From: Desarmillaria ectypa
Taxonomy: Eukaryota > Basidiomycota > Agaricomycetes > Agaricales > Physalacriaceae
DNA length: 64,000 nucleotides
Assembly: GCA_030407005.1 (NCBI GenBank)
Contig: JAUDYN010000008.1
Coordinates: 1,674,001-1,738,000, forward strand
Reading direction: 5' to 3'
Positions 21,972 through 32,885 of this stretch are shown here, in pieces; within the stretch, counting starts at the first letter, position 1, and each line of letters opens with the position of its first letter. The position numbers and the translations under genes were made by a program. Under the pieces are notes generated by a model. The model did no database searches. It saw only the letters and a list, made by a program, of their open reading frames with translations, and was not told the origin of the DNA.

Positions 21972-23234
21972 CTAGGCACCTACAGTCACAGACGATGTAG
22001 AATCGAGTCCATTAGCATATTGGAACTCGTTAGAGTTTTCATACTGCCAAGTGTTCAGTGAGTGGCAAGGATGAACAGGAGACGCGAGAGACATACCTCC
22101 CACATGTCTATGGCAACTTGACAACTTTCTCGTACCACGCGAGGCGCATCTTCTCGTGACATCCACTCTCTCAGATGAGGTAGCACTTCAGGAGTAGCAA
22201 TACCACCAAGGGCTTCAGCAGCTTCATGACGGACCATGTCAGATTCTTGCGAGTCTTTTAAGACATCAAGCAGGCAAGGCACTGAGTGAGGAGACAGCAG
22301 CTGTCCAAATACAAAGGCGATCTCGTGTCTACATAAAATAATTAGATATAGGTCCGTTTGAATTATGACAACGAATCTTACTTGAGCAGAGCACTATGGT
22401 CGGCGAATCCAGCGGCGAGGGCGTCTACCGCTAAGGGTGTACCTATATTTCGAAGCGCGAACATGGCTCGATATCGTTCAAAGAGAGGTAGCTCCTTATT
22501 AACAAGCTTTGACCGCAAATCATTGATGTTAGACTCGGTTACATCCTCGGGTTTGGGTACACCAGTAATCAGGCCAGACGTAGGAGGTGCGGGGTCAATG
22601 GACAAATATGTTCTGGACCTCGTTAGCATTTGTGCACCCAATAGAGATCTGGAAGAGCGTACGGAGTATTTTTCTCGTCTTTGGTAGCAGCCTTATGCAG
22701 GAGACCTTCTTCCGAATTGTCCCATTCGATCCTGGCAATGGCAATCTCGCAGGTTTCTCTAACGCTCTGATTTGAATCCGACAAGTACTTTTTCAAAACG
22801 GGGATGGATTGTGAGGCAGAGATGGCACCCATGGCTTCGGCCGCCTTACTCGAGGAAAGCATCAGGCATAGTTTTGCCAAGCAAAAAGGGAGTAACACAC
22901 CTCATGCCGCACCATCGGGTCCTCTGTAGTATCTGCAAGCACCGATTCCAAGATCGGTAAGGCCGACGTTTTTTGGGTTTGGCCTAAGCAATATGCCAGT
23001 TCGTGCTTGAGGAGAGCCGATTCATCTTTGAATCCTATCGACGATTTGGTGAAAAGGTAATACGGCGTCGAAACGGTACCCACCATTGGATATTATCCGG
23101 ATCGCCTCTTCTGATTTGAGTGACTTTAAGGTGAATAGAGCGCGGAAACGGTTGTGTAGGAGAACATTTCCTTGAGTATTGAGGAGGATGTCTTCCAAAT
23201 TCTTGAGTTCGACTGGAGAAACCGTGATGGTCAT
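21972..23234 (-). CDS. LIA1: deoxyhypusine hydroxylase
   Basis: HEAT-repeat di-iron enzyme that hydroxylates deoxyhypusine in eIF5A, the last step of hypusine formation. Start M-T-I-T-V-S at 23234, stop 21972-21974, five to six exons. The four iron-binding His-Glu pairs are all visible: [16 protein letters not shown] followed by A-A-E-A-M-G across an intron, K-H-E-I-A-F-V-F-G across another intron, and [12 protein letters not shown]. The two halves are the usual duplicated array linked by a variable loop near P-A-P-P-T-S-G. Three exon junctions fall inside or next to the His-Glu motifs. It is head to head with MRT4, with 64 bases between the start codons. Cytosolic. Confidence 0.93.
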
Positions 23235-23298
23235 GACAGAAGAAATCTGTGCGGACTTTGAAATAAATTTCTATCTCTCTTTCTCCTCCAGCTCCAAA

Positions 23299-24245
23299 AT
23301 GCCCAAGTCAAAGCGTTCGAGCGTAGGCGAGTAAAGGGATCTTTGAGGTTTCGATGTCTTCTCATACTGTGCCACAGTATCATTGACCAAGGTCGCCAAA
23401 AAAACGAAGGAGCAAAAAGGCGCCTTGATACAAGAGGTGCGTTTAATCTATGGCAAAACTGGTCTTCATTCAACATATTATCTCAGGTCCAGCTGAATGT
23501 CGACAAATGGAAGTATTGCTGGCTCTTTGAAGTTGGAGCCATGAGGAATTCTCACCTAAAAACCGTACGGAAGCTTTGGAAAGAGTGCGTCCTTGCATAC
23601 ACTTGCCCTCTTCCTTGCTCACGTAGAATTCTAGCTCTGCACGGATATTTTTCGGACGGGGGGCTGTCATGGCAAAAGCGCTTGGTGCCACGCCAGAGGA
23701 GGAGCATAAGTCGGGGCTTCACACGCTTTCTAAGGTGCGTCTAGCTGAAAATTTTCATTGTGTGGTGCTTAATCCCTGAATAGCAAATAAAAGGTCAAGT
23801 CGGCCTGTTCTTTACCGACAGCGAACCACAAGAAGTGATAGAGTGGTTCGCTGATTTCCAGCAACCAGATTTTGCACGGGCAGGCAATCTCGCAAGCCGG
23901 ACAGTGATTCTCCCAGCTGGTCCCGTTATGCGACACTTTTCGGACCCACCAGAGCCTTTCCCTCACAACGAAGACCCACAGCTGAGGAAGCTGGGTCTCA
24001 GCACAATGATGAACAAAGGCGTTCCGACTCTCCAGACTCCACACAAGCTATGTGAGAAGGGGAAAACACTGACCGGCGAGCAAGCACAGCTGCTCAAGCT
24101 GATTGGAGAAAAAATGGTCACGTTCCGTGTGGGATTGATTTCACGATGGGACGCGGCTACAGGCGAGGTGGTACAGATACCCGGTGGTAATATCCCTCTG
24201 GAGAATGTCAAGGCCAACGACGATGACGATGCAATGAGCGAGTAG
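23299..24245 (+). CDS. MRT4: mRNA turnover protein 4, ribosomal P0-like assembly factor
   Basis: Five exons, 23299-23326, 23378-23436, 23487-23584, 23635-23734, 23784-24245; 747 bases, 248 residues. Markers: M-P-K-S-K-R-S-S-V-V-S-L-T-K, then M-R-N-S-H-L-K, R-I-F-F-G-R-G-A-V-M-A-K-A-L-G, G-Q-V-G-L-F-F-T-D-S-E-P, F-A-R-A-G, P-A-G-P-V and Q-L-R-K-L-G. Mrt4 occupies the P0 site on pre-60S ribosomes in the nucleolus until it is exchanged for P0. Intron 1 (23327-23377) must begin with GC to keep the conserved V-V-S-L-T-K; the only nearby GT donor leaves the wrong phase. The C-terminus is acidic (D-D-D-D). It shares a 64-base promoter with LIA1. Confidence 0.92.
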
Positions 24246-24412
24246 GACGATTTGTACTACCGGGTGTATGTTATTTACTCTACAATATTTTTCACTTTTG
24301 CGGGGATATGAGGCAATAATGAGCAAGCTGGCGAGGTGACCGAATGTGGGACACGATCGCACGGTTACGGGTTGAAGTACATCCACCACGTCAGGCCTCG
24401 TCCGAACGCGAC

Positions 24413-27400
24413 ATGAGGTTGCCTCATTCTTTTGCTTTTCTCCCCATTGTGCTGGCAGCACAAGTCCATTTTGAGGTTCCAGTTTCTTTGCCTGTTACCA
24501 CGATGAACGCGCCATCAACATTCGCATTCAAGGAGGGTCCTGATGTGTTTTCTCCAAAGGACTTGGTGGAGCTCGGTCGCCCAGGTACTGGCGTGGCCAA
24601 CCTGGCAGGGGATCTTGTTCTGGTTCCTTACAATCAATACTCTTCGAAGGACAAGAAGTATGCGTTTTCGTTGGCATACTTCAATTGAACTGACCATTGT
24701 TACAGAGTCCATCGATCTATCTTCATCTCGCCACTAGCGGGCACAGGTAGGAAGCCTTTTGAGATTCCTGTAAGCTTTGCCATCGTAAACGATGGTCGTT
24801 GTTGACTGTCTGTAGTTGCCCAAAGGCGGTGAAGCATTCTGGCTCGATGGCCGCACAATCGCCCATGTCGTCGAGGGCGACAAGAAACTCGATATCTACG
24901 CGCTCGACATTCGCTATAGAAAACAGGATGATGATGAAGTCGGCATTGTGACTGCGCCCAATCCTCCAACTCTGCTTGGTTCGTTCCCCACGACAACTGC
25001 TACTAACTTCCGGTACTTCTCACTCTCTGGGCAACTGGTGTTCTCCGACAACGTCTATCCTGATGGTAATCTCTCCACCGTTAAAGAGCAAGATGAGGCT
25101 TGGGAGAACCGCGGAACTACTGCTTTGGTGTATGATACAACTTACGAGAGGCATTGGGACACCTGGACTGGACCTAAAACAACATCACTGTTCAGCGTTC
25201 GCCTCGTTCAGGACCCAGATCACAAATGGCACTTCGGGTCTCAGTTCACCAACATTCTCCAAGGAACGGGACACGTGAGTAGCGTTCGTACCGAACCTCG
25301 GTTATTCCTGTTAATAATGTACAGAACTCTCCCGTTGAACCATTCGGAGGCACTGATGATTTTGACGTTTCCACGAGTCAAGTCGTGTATACCGCCAAGG
25401 ATCCAGAGCTGCCTGCAGCATGGCATACCAAACAGAATGTATGCGTGTTCTAATGTCGCATCGTTTTCTTGAAGCTTACGACGGAAACGCAAGGTGTACA
25501 TCATTGATATTCTGGGCGGCAAGCCCAGGGAGCTGACGTCGGGAAAACAAGGCGCGACACATAATCCAGTCTTCAACAAAGACGGTTCAAAAGTGGCCTG
25601 GCTAGAGCTTGATTTAGATGGCTATGAATCCGACAGGTTTGCATTGTATTCCCTCATATTCGCCATCCTGAACGGCTGACACGCGATAGGGCAAAGATTG
25701 TCATCTACGATCTCAAGAAAGATGTCAGGTACACGCTTACCCAGCATTGGGACCGCTCACCGGATTCCTTGGCGGTAAGTTCGTTTCCATATGTTCACTA
25801 TCGCTTCGTCTGAGCGACCGTCGCGCAGTTCTCTAAAACGGGCGAGTTCATCTACTTCATTGCGGGCGACAACGCCCAGGTCAAGGTCTTCGTATTGCCC
25901 CTGCCTCCGACACCTTCGAAGTCTACGACTGATCCTGAACTCGAAACCAAGTATGTTAGTCCTGTCGCGATAACTGATGGACCTGCAGCCAGTGGCCTAC
26001 AGTCGCTTTATTACGGACGACTCCTTATCACACAATCTTCGTACACTTCGCCCAACGATGTCTTCCTTGTCAGTGGTTTGAATGACCTAGAATCGAAAAT
26101 TGGCAGGAGTGATGCGCTCGTTACATTTTCTGGAGAGATTAAGCAAATCACTCATTTCACCGAAGATGCGCTCAAGGGAAAGAACCTCAGTAAAGGAGAG
26201 AATATCTGGTTCAAGGGTGCGGAGGATAAGGACGTGCAAGGCTGGATTCTGAAACCAAAGGGCTGGAAAGAAGGGGAAACGAAGAAATGGCCCGTTGTTC
26301 TTGTGATCCATGGAGGTACTGTACCCACGTACTATTTCGTTCCATTCCGGATGATTACTGATGTTCGTTGCCAGGCCCTCAAAGTGCTTGGGAGGATCAA
26401 TGGTCTACGCGATGGAATCCAAATGGTTTGTCTATACTGGGTTTTACAGTCGCCTCGTTATACTAATTACGTCTTAGTCTTCGCGCAGCAAGGGTACTTC
26501 TCTGTTCTTATCAACCCCACTGGAAGTACCACCTTTGGACAAGGCGCGTGTTTTCATTAGTTCTGTTCATTTATCATCTTGAAGGAGAACGAATAGAATT
26601 TACGGATGGCATCACGGAGGATTGGGGAGGCAAACCTTTCGTTGACCTGCAGAAGGGATGGAAATACGTGCTGGATACGTATCCGGAGGTATGCTTAGGC
26701 CAATTTTCATACGATATTGACTCATATCCGATTGCAGGTCGACCCGGACCGTGCAGTTGCTGCTGGTGCAAGCTGGGGAGGGTATGCTATCAAGTACGCT
26801 AAAATTTTGTTATCTCCAAGCGTGGCGAACTGAAAGTCGGTTTCAGCTGGATTCAAGGTCACCCCGAGTATGGATTCAACTTCAAGGTTTGTTTCAAGTA
26901 ACGATTCCATTCTCGGCACGTCGTTGAAGCTCACAAGGCCCTCGTGTGTCATGATGGAGTCTTTGATTCGAACTACAATGGATTCTCGACTGATGAGTTG
27001 TTCTTTGTAAGACCTGTCTATTTTCGTTCACCTTGCAGATTCTAACGTGTTCACAGTTCAATCACGACTGGGCAGGGCGGTAAGGACGCGATTTCCTGTC
27101 ATGCACAGCCGCCGGAGTTGAATTTTTTAATGTGTTATTATAGTCCGTGGGAGAAGAAGAGCAAAGAGATAATTGACAAGTACGTGCCACTGTAACTTTT
27201 TGATCCGTGGGGGTCACTGATAGACTGGTTTGCCGCAGGTACAACCCCTCTAACTTTGTGCACAAGTGGGGTACGCCACAGCTTCTCATCCACGGGAGCA
27301 AAGATTATAGGTTGGCCGAAACCGAAAGTATTGGGGCTTTCCATGCTTTACAGCAGTGCGTTTCATTGGAGCCATTTGGTCTGATTCTGTACTCACGGTT

Positions 27401-27602
27401 CTCATTTCAGGCGAGGTATTCCAAGTAGACTCGTTATCTTCCCTGATGAGAACCATTGGGTTCTGGATCATGGTAACAGGTCTGCTTCCTTCTTCCTCTT
27501 GCTTCGAGCTGCTCATGATCTGTCATTCTTTTCTGCAGCCTTAAATGGCATTACGAAGTTTTCCGTTGGTTTGACCAGTTCGTGGGTGAGAAGAGCGCAT
27601 GA
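24413..27602 (+). CDS. secreted dipeptidyl-peptidase V (S9 prolyl oligopeptidase family)
   Basis: Begins with a signal peptide (M-R-L-P-H-S-F-A-F-L-P-I-V-L-A-A). More than ten exons build a beta-propeller followed by a catalytic alpha/beta-hydrolase domain. In the propeller half: D-G-R-T-I-A-H-V, D-K-K-L-D-I-Y, W-D-T-W-T-G, and G-T-D-D-F-D-V-S. In the catalytic half: V-V-L-V-I-H-G-G (oxyanion), nucleophile G-A-S-W-G-G-Y-A-I-N-W formed across an intron at about 26792, G-S-K-D-Y-R with the acid, and D-E-N-H-W-V-L with the His. DPP5 enzymes release dipeptides from secreted peptides. The junctions I checked (Ser region, oxyanion region, C-terminus) all keep frame, so it looks functional. Stop at 27600-27602. 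Confidence 0.9.
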
Positions 27603-27784
27603 TAGTTTGCTAGCGCAGTTGTACAGTACCCTTCTAAATACACCAATATGTATGACATTTTTGTGTCCATTTTGACCTTCCGATCGTCTTTTTTCTACTA
27701 GTAACTAGCTGCAAACTGTCCGGTATAATGACCTACAATGGTTCGTTGTCCGTGATTTTATGTCCATGCTCTACGTCTAAAGAA

Positions 27785-28388
27785 TCAATGATGCTGCGTG
27801 CCGTTGTATACGAGCCATGTCGTAGCCAGGTTCATTTGCAAGCCAAACGTCTGTGGACCACGGCATCATCAGAATCAATAACGGAAAATTCCAAAGAAAA
27901 CACGTACAGATCCTGCAGCGTATTCTTCAATCACCGCTAGATAAACTGTGGCGCCAGTGGCGCCCTTCCCTCTTCCGAATCCACCATATGACGCAGACAA
28001 ATCCGGCATGGTGAAGTTGGCTGGGGCTGGGTTGGTCGCATATGGAACACCTACGATACATCACATATAATTAATTGCTGAGACCAATATTTGATGTGAA
28101 ATTCCACCAACCGGGATAGTTGGCATAATTATAGCGACCAAAGAAATGCCCTGCTCCAAAACTCTGTGAAGGTAAGAAAGCCAACGGCAGGGACGTGAAC
28201 AACCACACAGAGTAGTTGTAGCCGGAGACGCTGTACTCTGCCATGCCGTCGTAGTGGAAGGCGAATGACTGGCCAGGCATAATGGATGTGCCTTTGGTGG
28301 GCTTGGTGATGACCCCGGAGCCTGCGAGGACAGAAGTGATAAAGGCGAAGATAGGGAAGGCGGTAAAGAAATGCATCGTTAAGCGCAT
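27785..28388 (-). CDS. small secreted protein of unknown family (paralog 1)
   Basis: Start at 28388 or at the internal Met at 28376; signal peptide F-F-T-A-F-P-I-F-A-F-I-T-S-V-L-A-G. Three exons: to about 28109, then the exon beginning G-V-P-Y-A, then T-F-G-L-Q-M-N-L ending at the stop 27785-27787. The mature protein has a conserved core: P-G-Q-S-F-A-F-H-Y-D-G-M-A-E-Y-S-V-S-G-Y, W-L-F-T-S-L-P, F-G-A-G-H-F-F-G-R-Y, Y-A-N-Y-P-G, and V-Y-L-A-V-I-E-E near the end. The same core is in the gene at 35521-36122. It is about 165 residues with almost no Cys, so it is not a hydrophobin or cerato-platanin. I do not recognise the family; the fold is probably beta-rich. Confidence 0.75.
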
Positions 28389-28414
28389 GAATGAGATGGT
28401 GGATGATTGGAAGG

Positions 28415-28422
28415 TTTATATA
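28415..28422 (-). promoter_or_regulatory. TATA-like box of small secreted protein gene
   Basis: TATATAAA on the minus strand, about 30 bases upstream of the start at 28388, leaving a very short leader if real. Confidence 0.35.
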
Positions 28423-28964
28423 TCCAAGATGTGGTGTACATGCATGTGGACACGGAGATCGTAGCCCTGCTCATCACAGAAGCGGCAGCGGATCCACAAC
28501 GGTAATGTTACTCTTTGGGGCATATCAGATTCTCGGGAGATGGGTATCGACGCTTGTGTGTAGGCGTGTATCGCCGAAAGAAGGCAACCTCACAAGACGC
28601 CATCGATAACCTAGAAAGCACATTGTATTGGCTTGGTCAGAGGGCATGTCGGGTGAAAGGATCCTCCAGCGATGCCACGACTTGGCAAAAATAGACTCAA
28701 ACCGCCAATCATGCGGTCACAGAACGATCCAGACAAGATCCTCAACAAGGAATAGATTCCCGGATGCTCAGCGATCTTCGATGTCATACACCTTATGGTC
28801 AATCCGGTACGACCAACACGAGAATCATGCTGGAAGAGTGTCTCGGTCTTGAACTTGAGAAGCGAAAGAATGACTTTCGCTTCCGTTTTGGAGTCTAGAA
28901 TAAAGATTATAGCCACTATGATACATCATAATCACAGATAATCAGAGCACCTTTGTATTGTAAA
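28423..28964. other. intergenic
   Basis: Between the secreted-protein promoter and the CWC23-like gene 3' end. A 101-codon minus frame at 28611-28916 has no support. Nothing recognised. Confidence 0.55.
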
Positions 28965-30196
28965 TCATTCATTCGCTTCACGCTCGAGTATTTCGCGTTC
29001 TAGACGTTCACGCTCAGCTTGACGCATACGCATTAGAGTCAACGACTCATAATCTATATCGGGCGAGACGGTAACTTCTGGTACGGTTTCGGGCTGGCAC
29101 AACGCGGTGAGCACAACAGATAAGGAATACAACTAAATGGCACATACCAGCGTCTCGGGAAACGACGAGAACATCGGGGAACTAAAAGTTTGTGGCTCAG
29201 GTTTTGGCTTGGCCTCTGACGAGAAGTCTGGTTGGGCAGCAAGCTTCCCTGTCCTCTTCAACCAACCCAAAATTTCTGGTTCTTTCCCTCCTACCCAGGT
29301 GATATCTATACCTTTCAGGCCTCGCTCCGGTAGGCCACTAGCACACACTGCAGCAAACGCGTCTCCAATTTTTTTGAAAGGAACGAGGGCGGTGCCATAC
29401 TTGGGCGGCTTCGACGGGGCTTTCTTGGGTGCTTTCAATGAAAGCACGATCGTTTCCGTGTCAGTTGGGCCGAAAGGCGCAAATATGGCGGCGAGGGCCT
29501 CGGGAGTGGTCAAGTCGGGATGCCCAGAAAGCGAGAATTTAACTCGAACGGTCGTATCATTGGGTTCTAAGTAAAGAAAAGTCAGGGACTGAACCAGAGG
29601 AAATAGAAATGATATGCGTACGGATGGAAGGAGGCTCGTCCTCATCAACCTTCTTTGCATCCTGTTCGCGTTGTCGGAATTCCTTTTCCTTCTCCTCCCT
29701 GAGTCTTCTACCCTCGTCCTTGATTTTTTCGTTCGCTTGCCATTGATCCACCTCTGATTTCTGCTTATCCATGCGCGCCTTCTTGAAAGACCTCTCTCTC
29801 TCCTCTAGCTCTTCCAAAAATGCCTTGCGCTTGGTGTCAAAAGACTTGAACCGCTCCGCCTTGGCTGCCTTGACTCGCAGCTTTGCGTCGAGGGCTAGCC
29901 GCCGAAGGGGATCCAATAGCAATTCATAAGCTTGGTTCAACTCGTGGAATTTTCGCGCTATGAAGATGTCAGTTATTTGTGGGAGAAAAGGCTTTAAGAA
30001 TGTACCAGCATCAGGATTATTAGGGTTCTGTTGGACCGTCTGTCAGTGATCTATTTAATTGACAGACTACGGCACGTACCCTATCGGGATGGACCTTGAG
30101 CGACCGTTGTCGATATGCTGTTCGTATCGTTCGCTCATCAGCTTCCAGTTCGACATTCAGAAGCTCGTAAGGATTCACTTCAACTTCGGCGGACAT
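28965..30196 (-). CDS. CWC23: DnaJ/RRM splicing-associated protein, Cwc23/DNAJC17-like
   Basis: Start M-S-A-E-V-E-V at 30196; the upstream in-frame Met at 30256 is less likely. Domains in order: a J domain with N-P-Y-E-L-L, Y-R-Q-R-S-L-K-V-H-P-D-R (HPD intact, split soon after by an intron) and F-H-E-L-N-Q-A-Y-E-L-L-L-D; a long charged coiled coil (about residues 70-165, rich in K/E/R); then an RRM-like domain (V-R-V-K-F-S-L ... A-L-V-P-F-K-K) and an R/E-rich C-terminal helix ending E-R-E-A-N-E. This is the layout of Cwc23 and DNAJC17, J-proteins of the spliceosome disassembly pathway. Nuclear. It is divergent from THO3, with only 61 bases between start codons. Confidence 0.88.
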
Positions 30197-30257
30197 GGTA
30201 AGAAACAAAGAGAATAGCTGCACAGCCACTGTATCCTCTTCCCTTTCAACGGCCACT

Positions 30258-31675
30258 ATGCCACCAAAAGAAGAAGAAGAAATACCAGTGCCTCAACGTC
30301 CGCCCTCGCCACCTCCACACACGACGTTCGGCGTACGAGGAATCCTTGTAAGCTGCTGACCCCTTCTGGACCACGTTTGAGCGCTCATTGACACCGTAGA
30401 AACCTGTAGCCACCAACTTTTTCTGCCTTCAAACCTCGAGATTATCGTATGCCAAGTCCTCAGGCGATGAACCATGTTGCGTGGAGCTGTGATGGTAAGA
30501 AGCTCGCGGCTGTGGGGATTGATAAAATAACGAGAGTGTGGCAACCTGAGAAGGGGGTCCGTGAGGTTTTTCCCTGTCTGTTCTCGTTTTGTGTGTTGAG
30601 GGCGCGTAGATGGAAGCTCGCTCGGCGACAATGTTCTCCGGCGGGCACTCGGACGATGTCGACCACGTTACCTGGAACCCGACGCATCCGGAATTGTTCT
30701 GCACGTCGAGTGGGAAAGACCGCAGGATCGTGTTTTGGGATGCTAGACGTTCGTATGCTGTTTTCTGGTCCTGTGTGTCGTGTTCACTTTGCTAGCAGAA
30801 AGCCGCTGTCTTCAACAAGTGTCTCTCAAACAGTCCCCATTGGTGATGAATTACTCACCGGATGGAAAAACGATGGTATACACTTCTGCTGGGCATCAGA
30901 TGTATTTCCTTGAGTGCGGACAAGCGCAAGGTGGGAAAGAAACTTGGAGCGTGAGCGACAAAGAGATCGTACGTTCTTTCCTAGATGTCTTTACGCGTTA
31001 TCACCCACCCTTTGGTAGATTCCGGGCTCAAGAGCAATGTTCAACCACGCAGGTGACGGGATAGTGCTGACCCACCATTCGGAACATACACTGAGAGTCC
31101 TGGACTACCCCTCGCTTACTGTTAGAGAAACTCCGGCTGCGCACGTTGGAGGATGCGAAGCTGCTGCTCTGGATCCCAGGGGGAGGTGAGGAGACTGGCC
31201 CTGCCGCTGAAACTTTAACTTACGCCTCCAAGGTACCTTGCGTCTGGAGGATTTGACTCCATAGTTAACTTGTTTGACTTGACGGAATGGATATGCGCCA
31301 GGACAATCACTGCCTGCGAGTACGGTTTATTTGTTCACGCTGTTATTATCACTTTACTGACAAGTTCTGGTAGACATCAAATCAGTTCACTAAGTTTCTC
31401 TCACGATGGAGAGTATCTCGCTATCGGAAGTACAGGCGTTTACGTCGATATTGTACGTGGCGAAGCCTTTCCTGCATTTTTGTTTTCACCTCACCGTTTC
31501 ATAGTGTGCGACTGAGACGTCTATGCCTTTGCATCGCGTTCCTGCTCTTGCTCCAGCTCCGACAGTGACTTGGCATCCGAGTCGATATGTGATAGCGTAT
31601 TGTGGACAGACAAAAGTTAGAGAGGGAGGGCCTCTGCCTGTGGCTGTAGTAAGCTTGTTTGGTGCATTGGAGTAG
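30258..31675 (+). CDS. THO3: THO complex subunit 3 (Tex1-like WD40 protein)
   Basis: Start M-P-P-K-E-E-E-E at 30258, stop 31673-31675, at least eight exons. WD40 blades visible: N-H-V-A-W-S-C-D-G-K-K-L-A-A-V-G with V-W; the G-H-S-D-D-V-D-H-V-T-W-N-P blade with K-D-R-R-I-V-F-W-D-A-R; N-Y-S-P-D-G-K-T-M-V-Y; G-D-G-I-V-L-T-H-H-S; A-A-L-D-P-R-G-R-Y-L-A-S-G-G-F-D-S-I-V-N-L-F-D; I-S-S-L-S-F-S-H-D-G-E-Y-L-A-I-G; and V-T-W-H-P-S-R-Y-V-I-A-Y-C-G. THO3 is a subunit of THO/TREX, coupling transcription to mRNA export. It shares a 61-base divergent promoter with the spliceosomal J-protein gene, a plausible co-regulated pair. It converges on HEM13, 94 bases apart. Confidence 0.88.
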
Positions 31676-31769
31676 GTGAAATGTATGCTTTCTTTTGGAG
31701 ACATCCTTGTATATGAAAGCTTCAAGTCAGAGCTACACAGTAACATTCTAAGTATACATATATGATTTT

Positions 31770-32861
31770 CTAAACCCATTCCTTTGGCGTCTGCAGAACC
31801 GCCAAAAGTTTACCTTCTTCCGAATCTGGATCCTGACCCATGTCGGACATGTACTCCCACCTTGCCGTCTCTGGCAAGCTCATGAGAATGCTCTCTATTC
31901 TGGCACCGGGGGCATTCAAACCAAACTTTGTTCCCCGGTCAATCATGATATTAAATTCGACGTATCTCCCACGGCGAATGAGCTGCCAGCGACGTTGACG
32001 AGGTGTAGACGGAAGGACGCAGCGCTTCGAAAGGATGGGGATATATGCGGGTATAAATGCTGCCCCCATGTCACGTACGAATGAAAAGATCTCCTCTGCC
32101 GTCTGTGGGCGCTTCTCGTCCGACGAGAGACGGGGATGGGGCTCGACGCTGAGATCGTCGAAGAATATGCCTCCGATACCCCGAGACTCTTGGCGATGTG
32201 GGATGTAAAAATACTCGTCGCACCACTTTTTCAGAGCAGGGTACATCTGGGTGCCATGAGGGTCAGCAGCGTCCCGGTGGACCTTGTGGAAGTGCACAGC
32301 ATCCTCTTCAAACAGACAGGATGGGGTAAGGTCTGCACCTCCGCCAAACCACCAGACCAACGGCTTTGGAGGCTCCGGAGAGTCCGGGTCAATGGATTCG
32401 GTGACTTCAAAGTATCGATAGTTGGCATGGCAGGTAGGCGCGTTGGGGTTGCGAGGATGGATGACGAGGCTAACGCCAGTAGCGAAGAAGGGAAGGCCGC
32501 CCTCGACCTGAGGAAGGGCAGCGTGGTTGACGCGCATCTGCTGGACGGCGGAGGGCGGGAGGGTGCCGTGGACGACGGAGACGTTCACGCCGGCCTTTTC
32601 GAGGACGGAAGACGGCGGAGGCGCGGCGTCGTCGTCGCTGGGTGGGACGGCGAAGACGCAGGATGTGCCGTAGCCGCCCTGGGCACGCGTCCACGAGTCG
32701 CGTTTGAAGGGCGGGGCGTCGGGATCGACGGCTTCGAGGGCCTTGACGATGCCGTCCTGGAGGTCGACGACGAGCTCCTCTGCTCGTTTTCGCATTGAGG
32801 TCATGTTGGTAAGTTGACTGCAGAGTCGATTGCCATTACTCGGCTTGATATAAGCAAGCAT
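31770..32861 (-). CDS. HEM13: coproporphyrinogen III oxidase (oxygen-dependent)
   Basis: Single exon, 363 residues. Catalyses two oxidative decarboxylations of coproporphyrinogen III in heme synthesis. Markers: F-K-R-D-S-W near the N-terminus, G-V-S-L-V-I-H-P-R-N-P, H-A-N-Y-R-Y-F-E-V, W-W-F-G-G-G-A-D-L-T-P, F-H-K-V-H-R-D, H-R-Q-E-S-R-G-I-G-G-I-F-F-D-D-L, R-R-G-R-Y-V-E-F-N and R-I-E-S-I-L-M-S-L-P. Start could be 32861 or the Met at 32804; the first gives a short basic extension that might target mitochondria. It is intronless and its 5' half (32450-32800) is GC-rich compared with its neighbours. Confidence 0.95.
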   Translation of the reverse strand: MLAYIKPSNGNRLCSQLTNMTSMRKRAEELVVDLQDGIVKALEAVDPDAPPFKRDSWTRAQGGYGTSCVFAVPPSDDDAAPPPSSVLEKAGVNVSVVHGTLPPSAVQQMRVNHAALPQVEGGLPFFATGVSLVIHPRNPNAPTCHANYRYFEVTESIDPDSPEPPKPLVWWFGGGADLTPSCLFEEDAVHFHKVHRDAADPHGTQMYPALKKWCDEYFYIPHRQESRGIGGIFFDDLSVEPHPRLSSDEKRPQTAEEIFSFVRDMGAAFIPAYIPILSKRCVLPSTPRQRRWQLIRRGRYVEFNIMIDRGTKFGLNAPGARIESILMSLPETARWEYMSDMGQDPDSEEGKLLAVLQTPKEWV

Positions 32862-32885
32862 TTTTGATCTAGACTGGACTCGAAT

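Noticed and set aside
29137..29574. Plus-strand open frame of 145 codons
   Set aside because: Antisense to the RRM-like exon of the CWC23-like gene.
32136..32798. Long plus-strand open frame of 220 codons
   Set aside because: Antisense shadow of GC-rich HEM13, whose minus-strand product is unmistakable.
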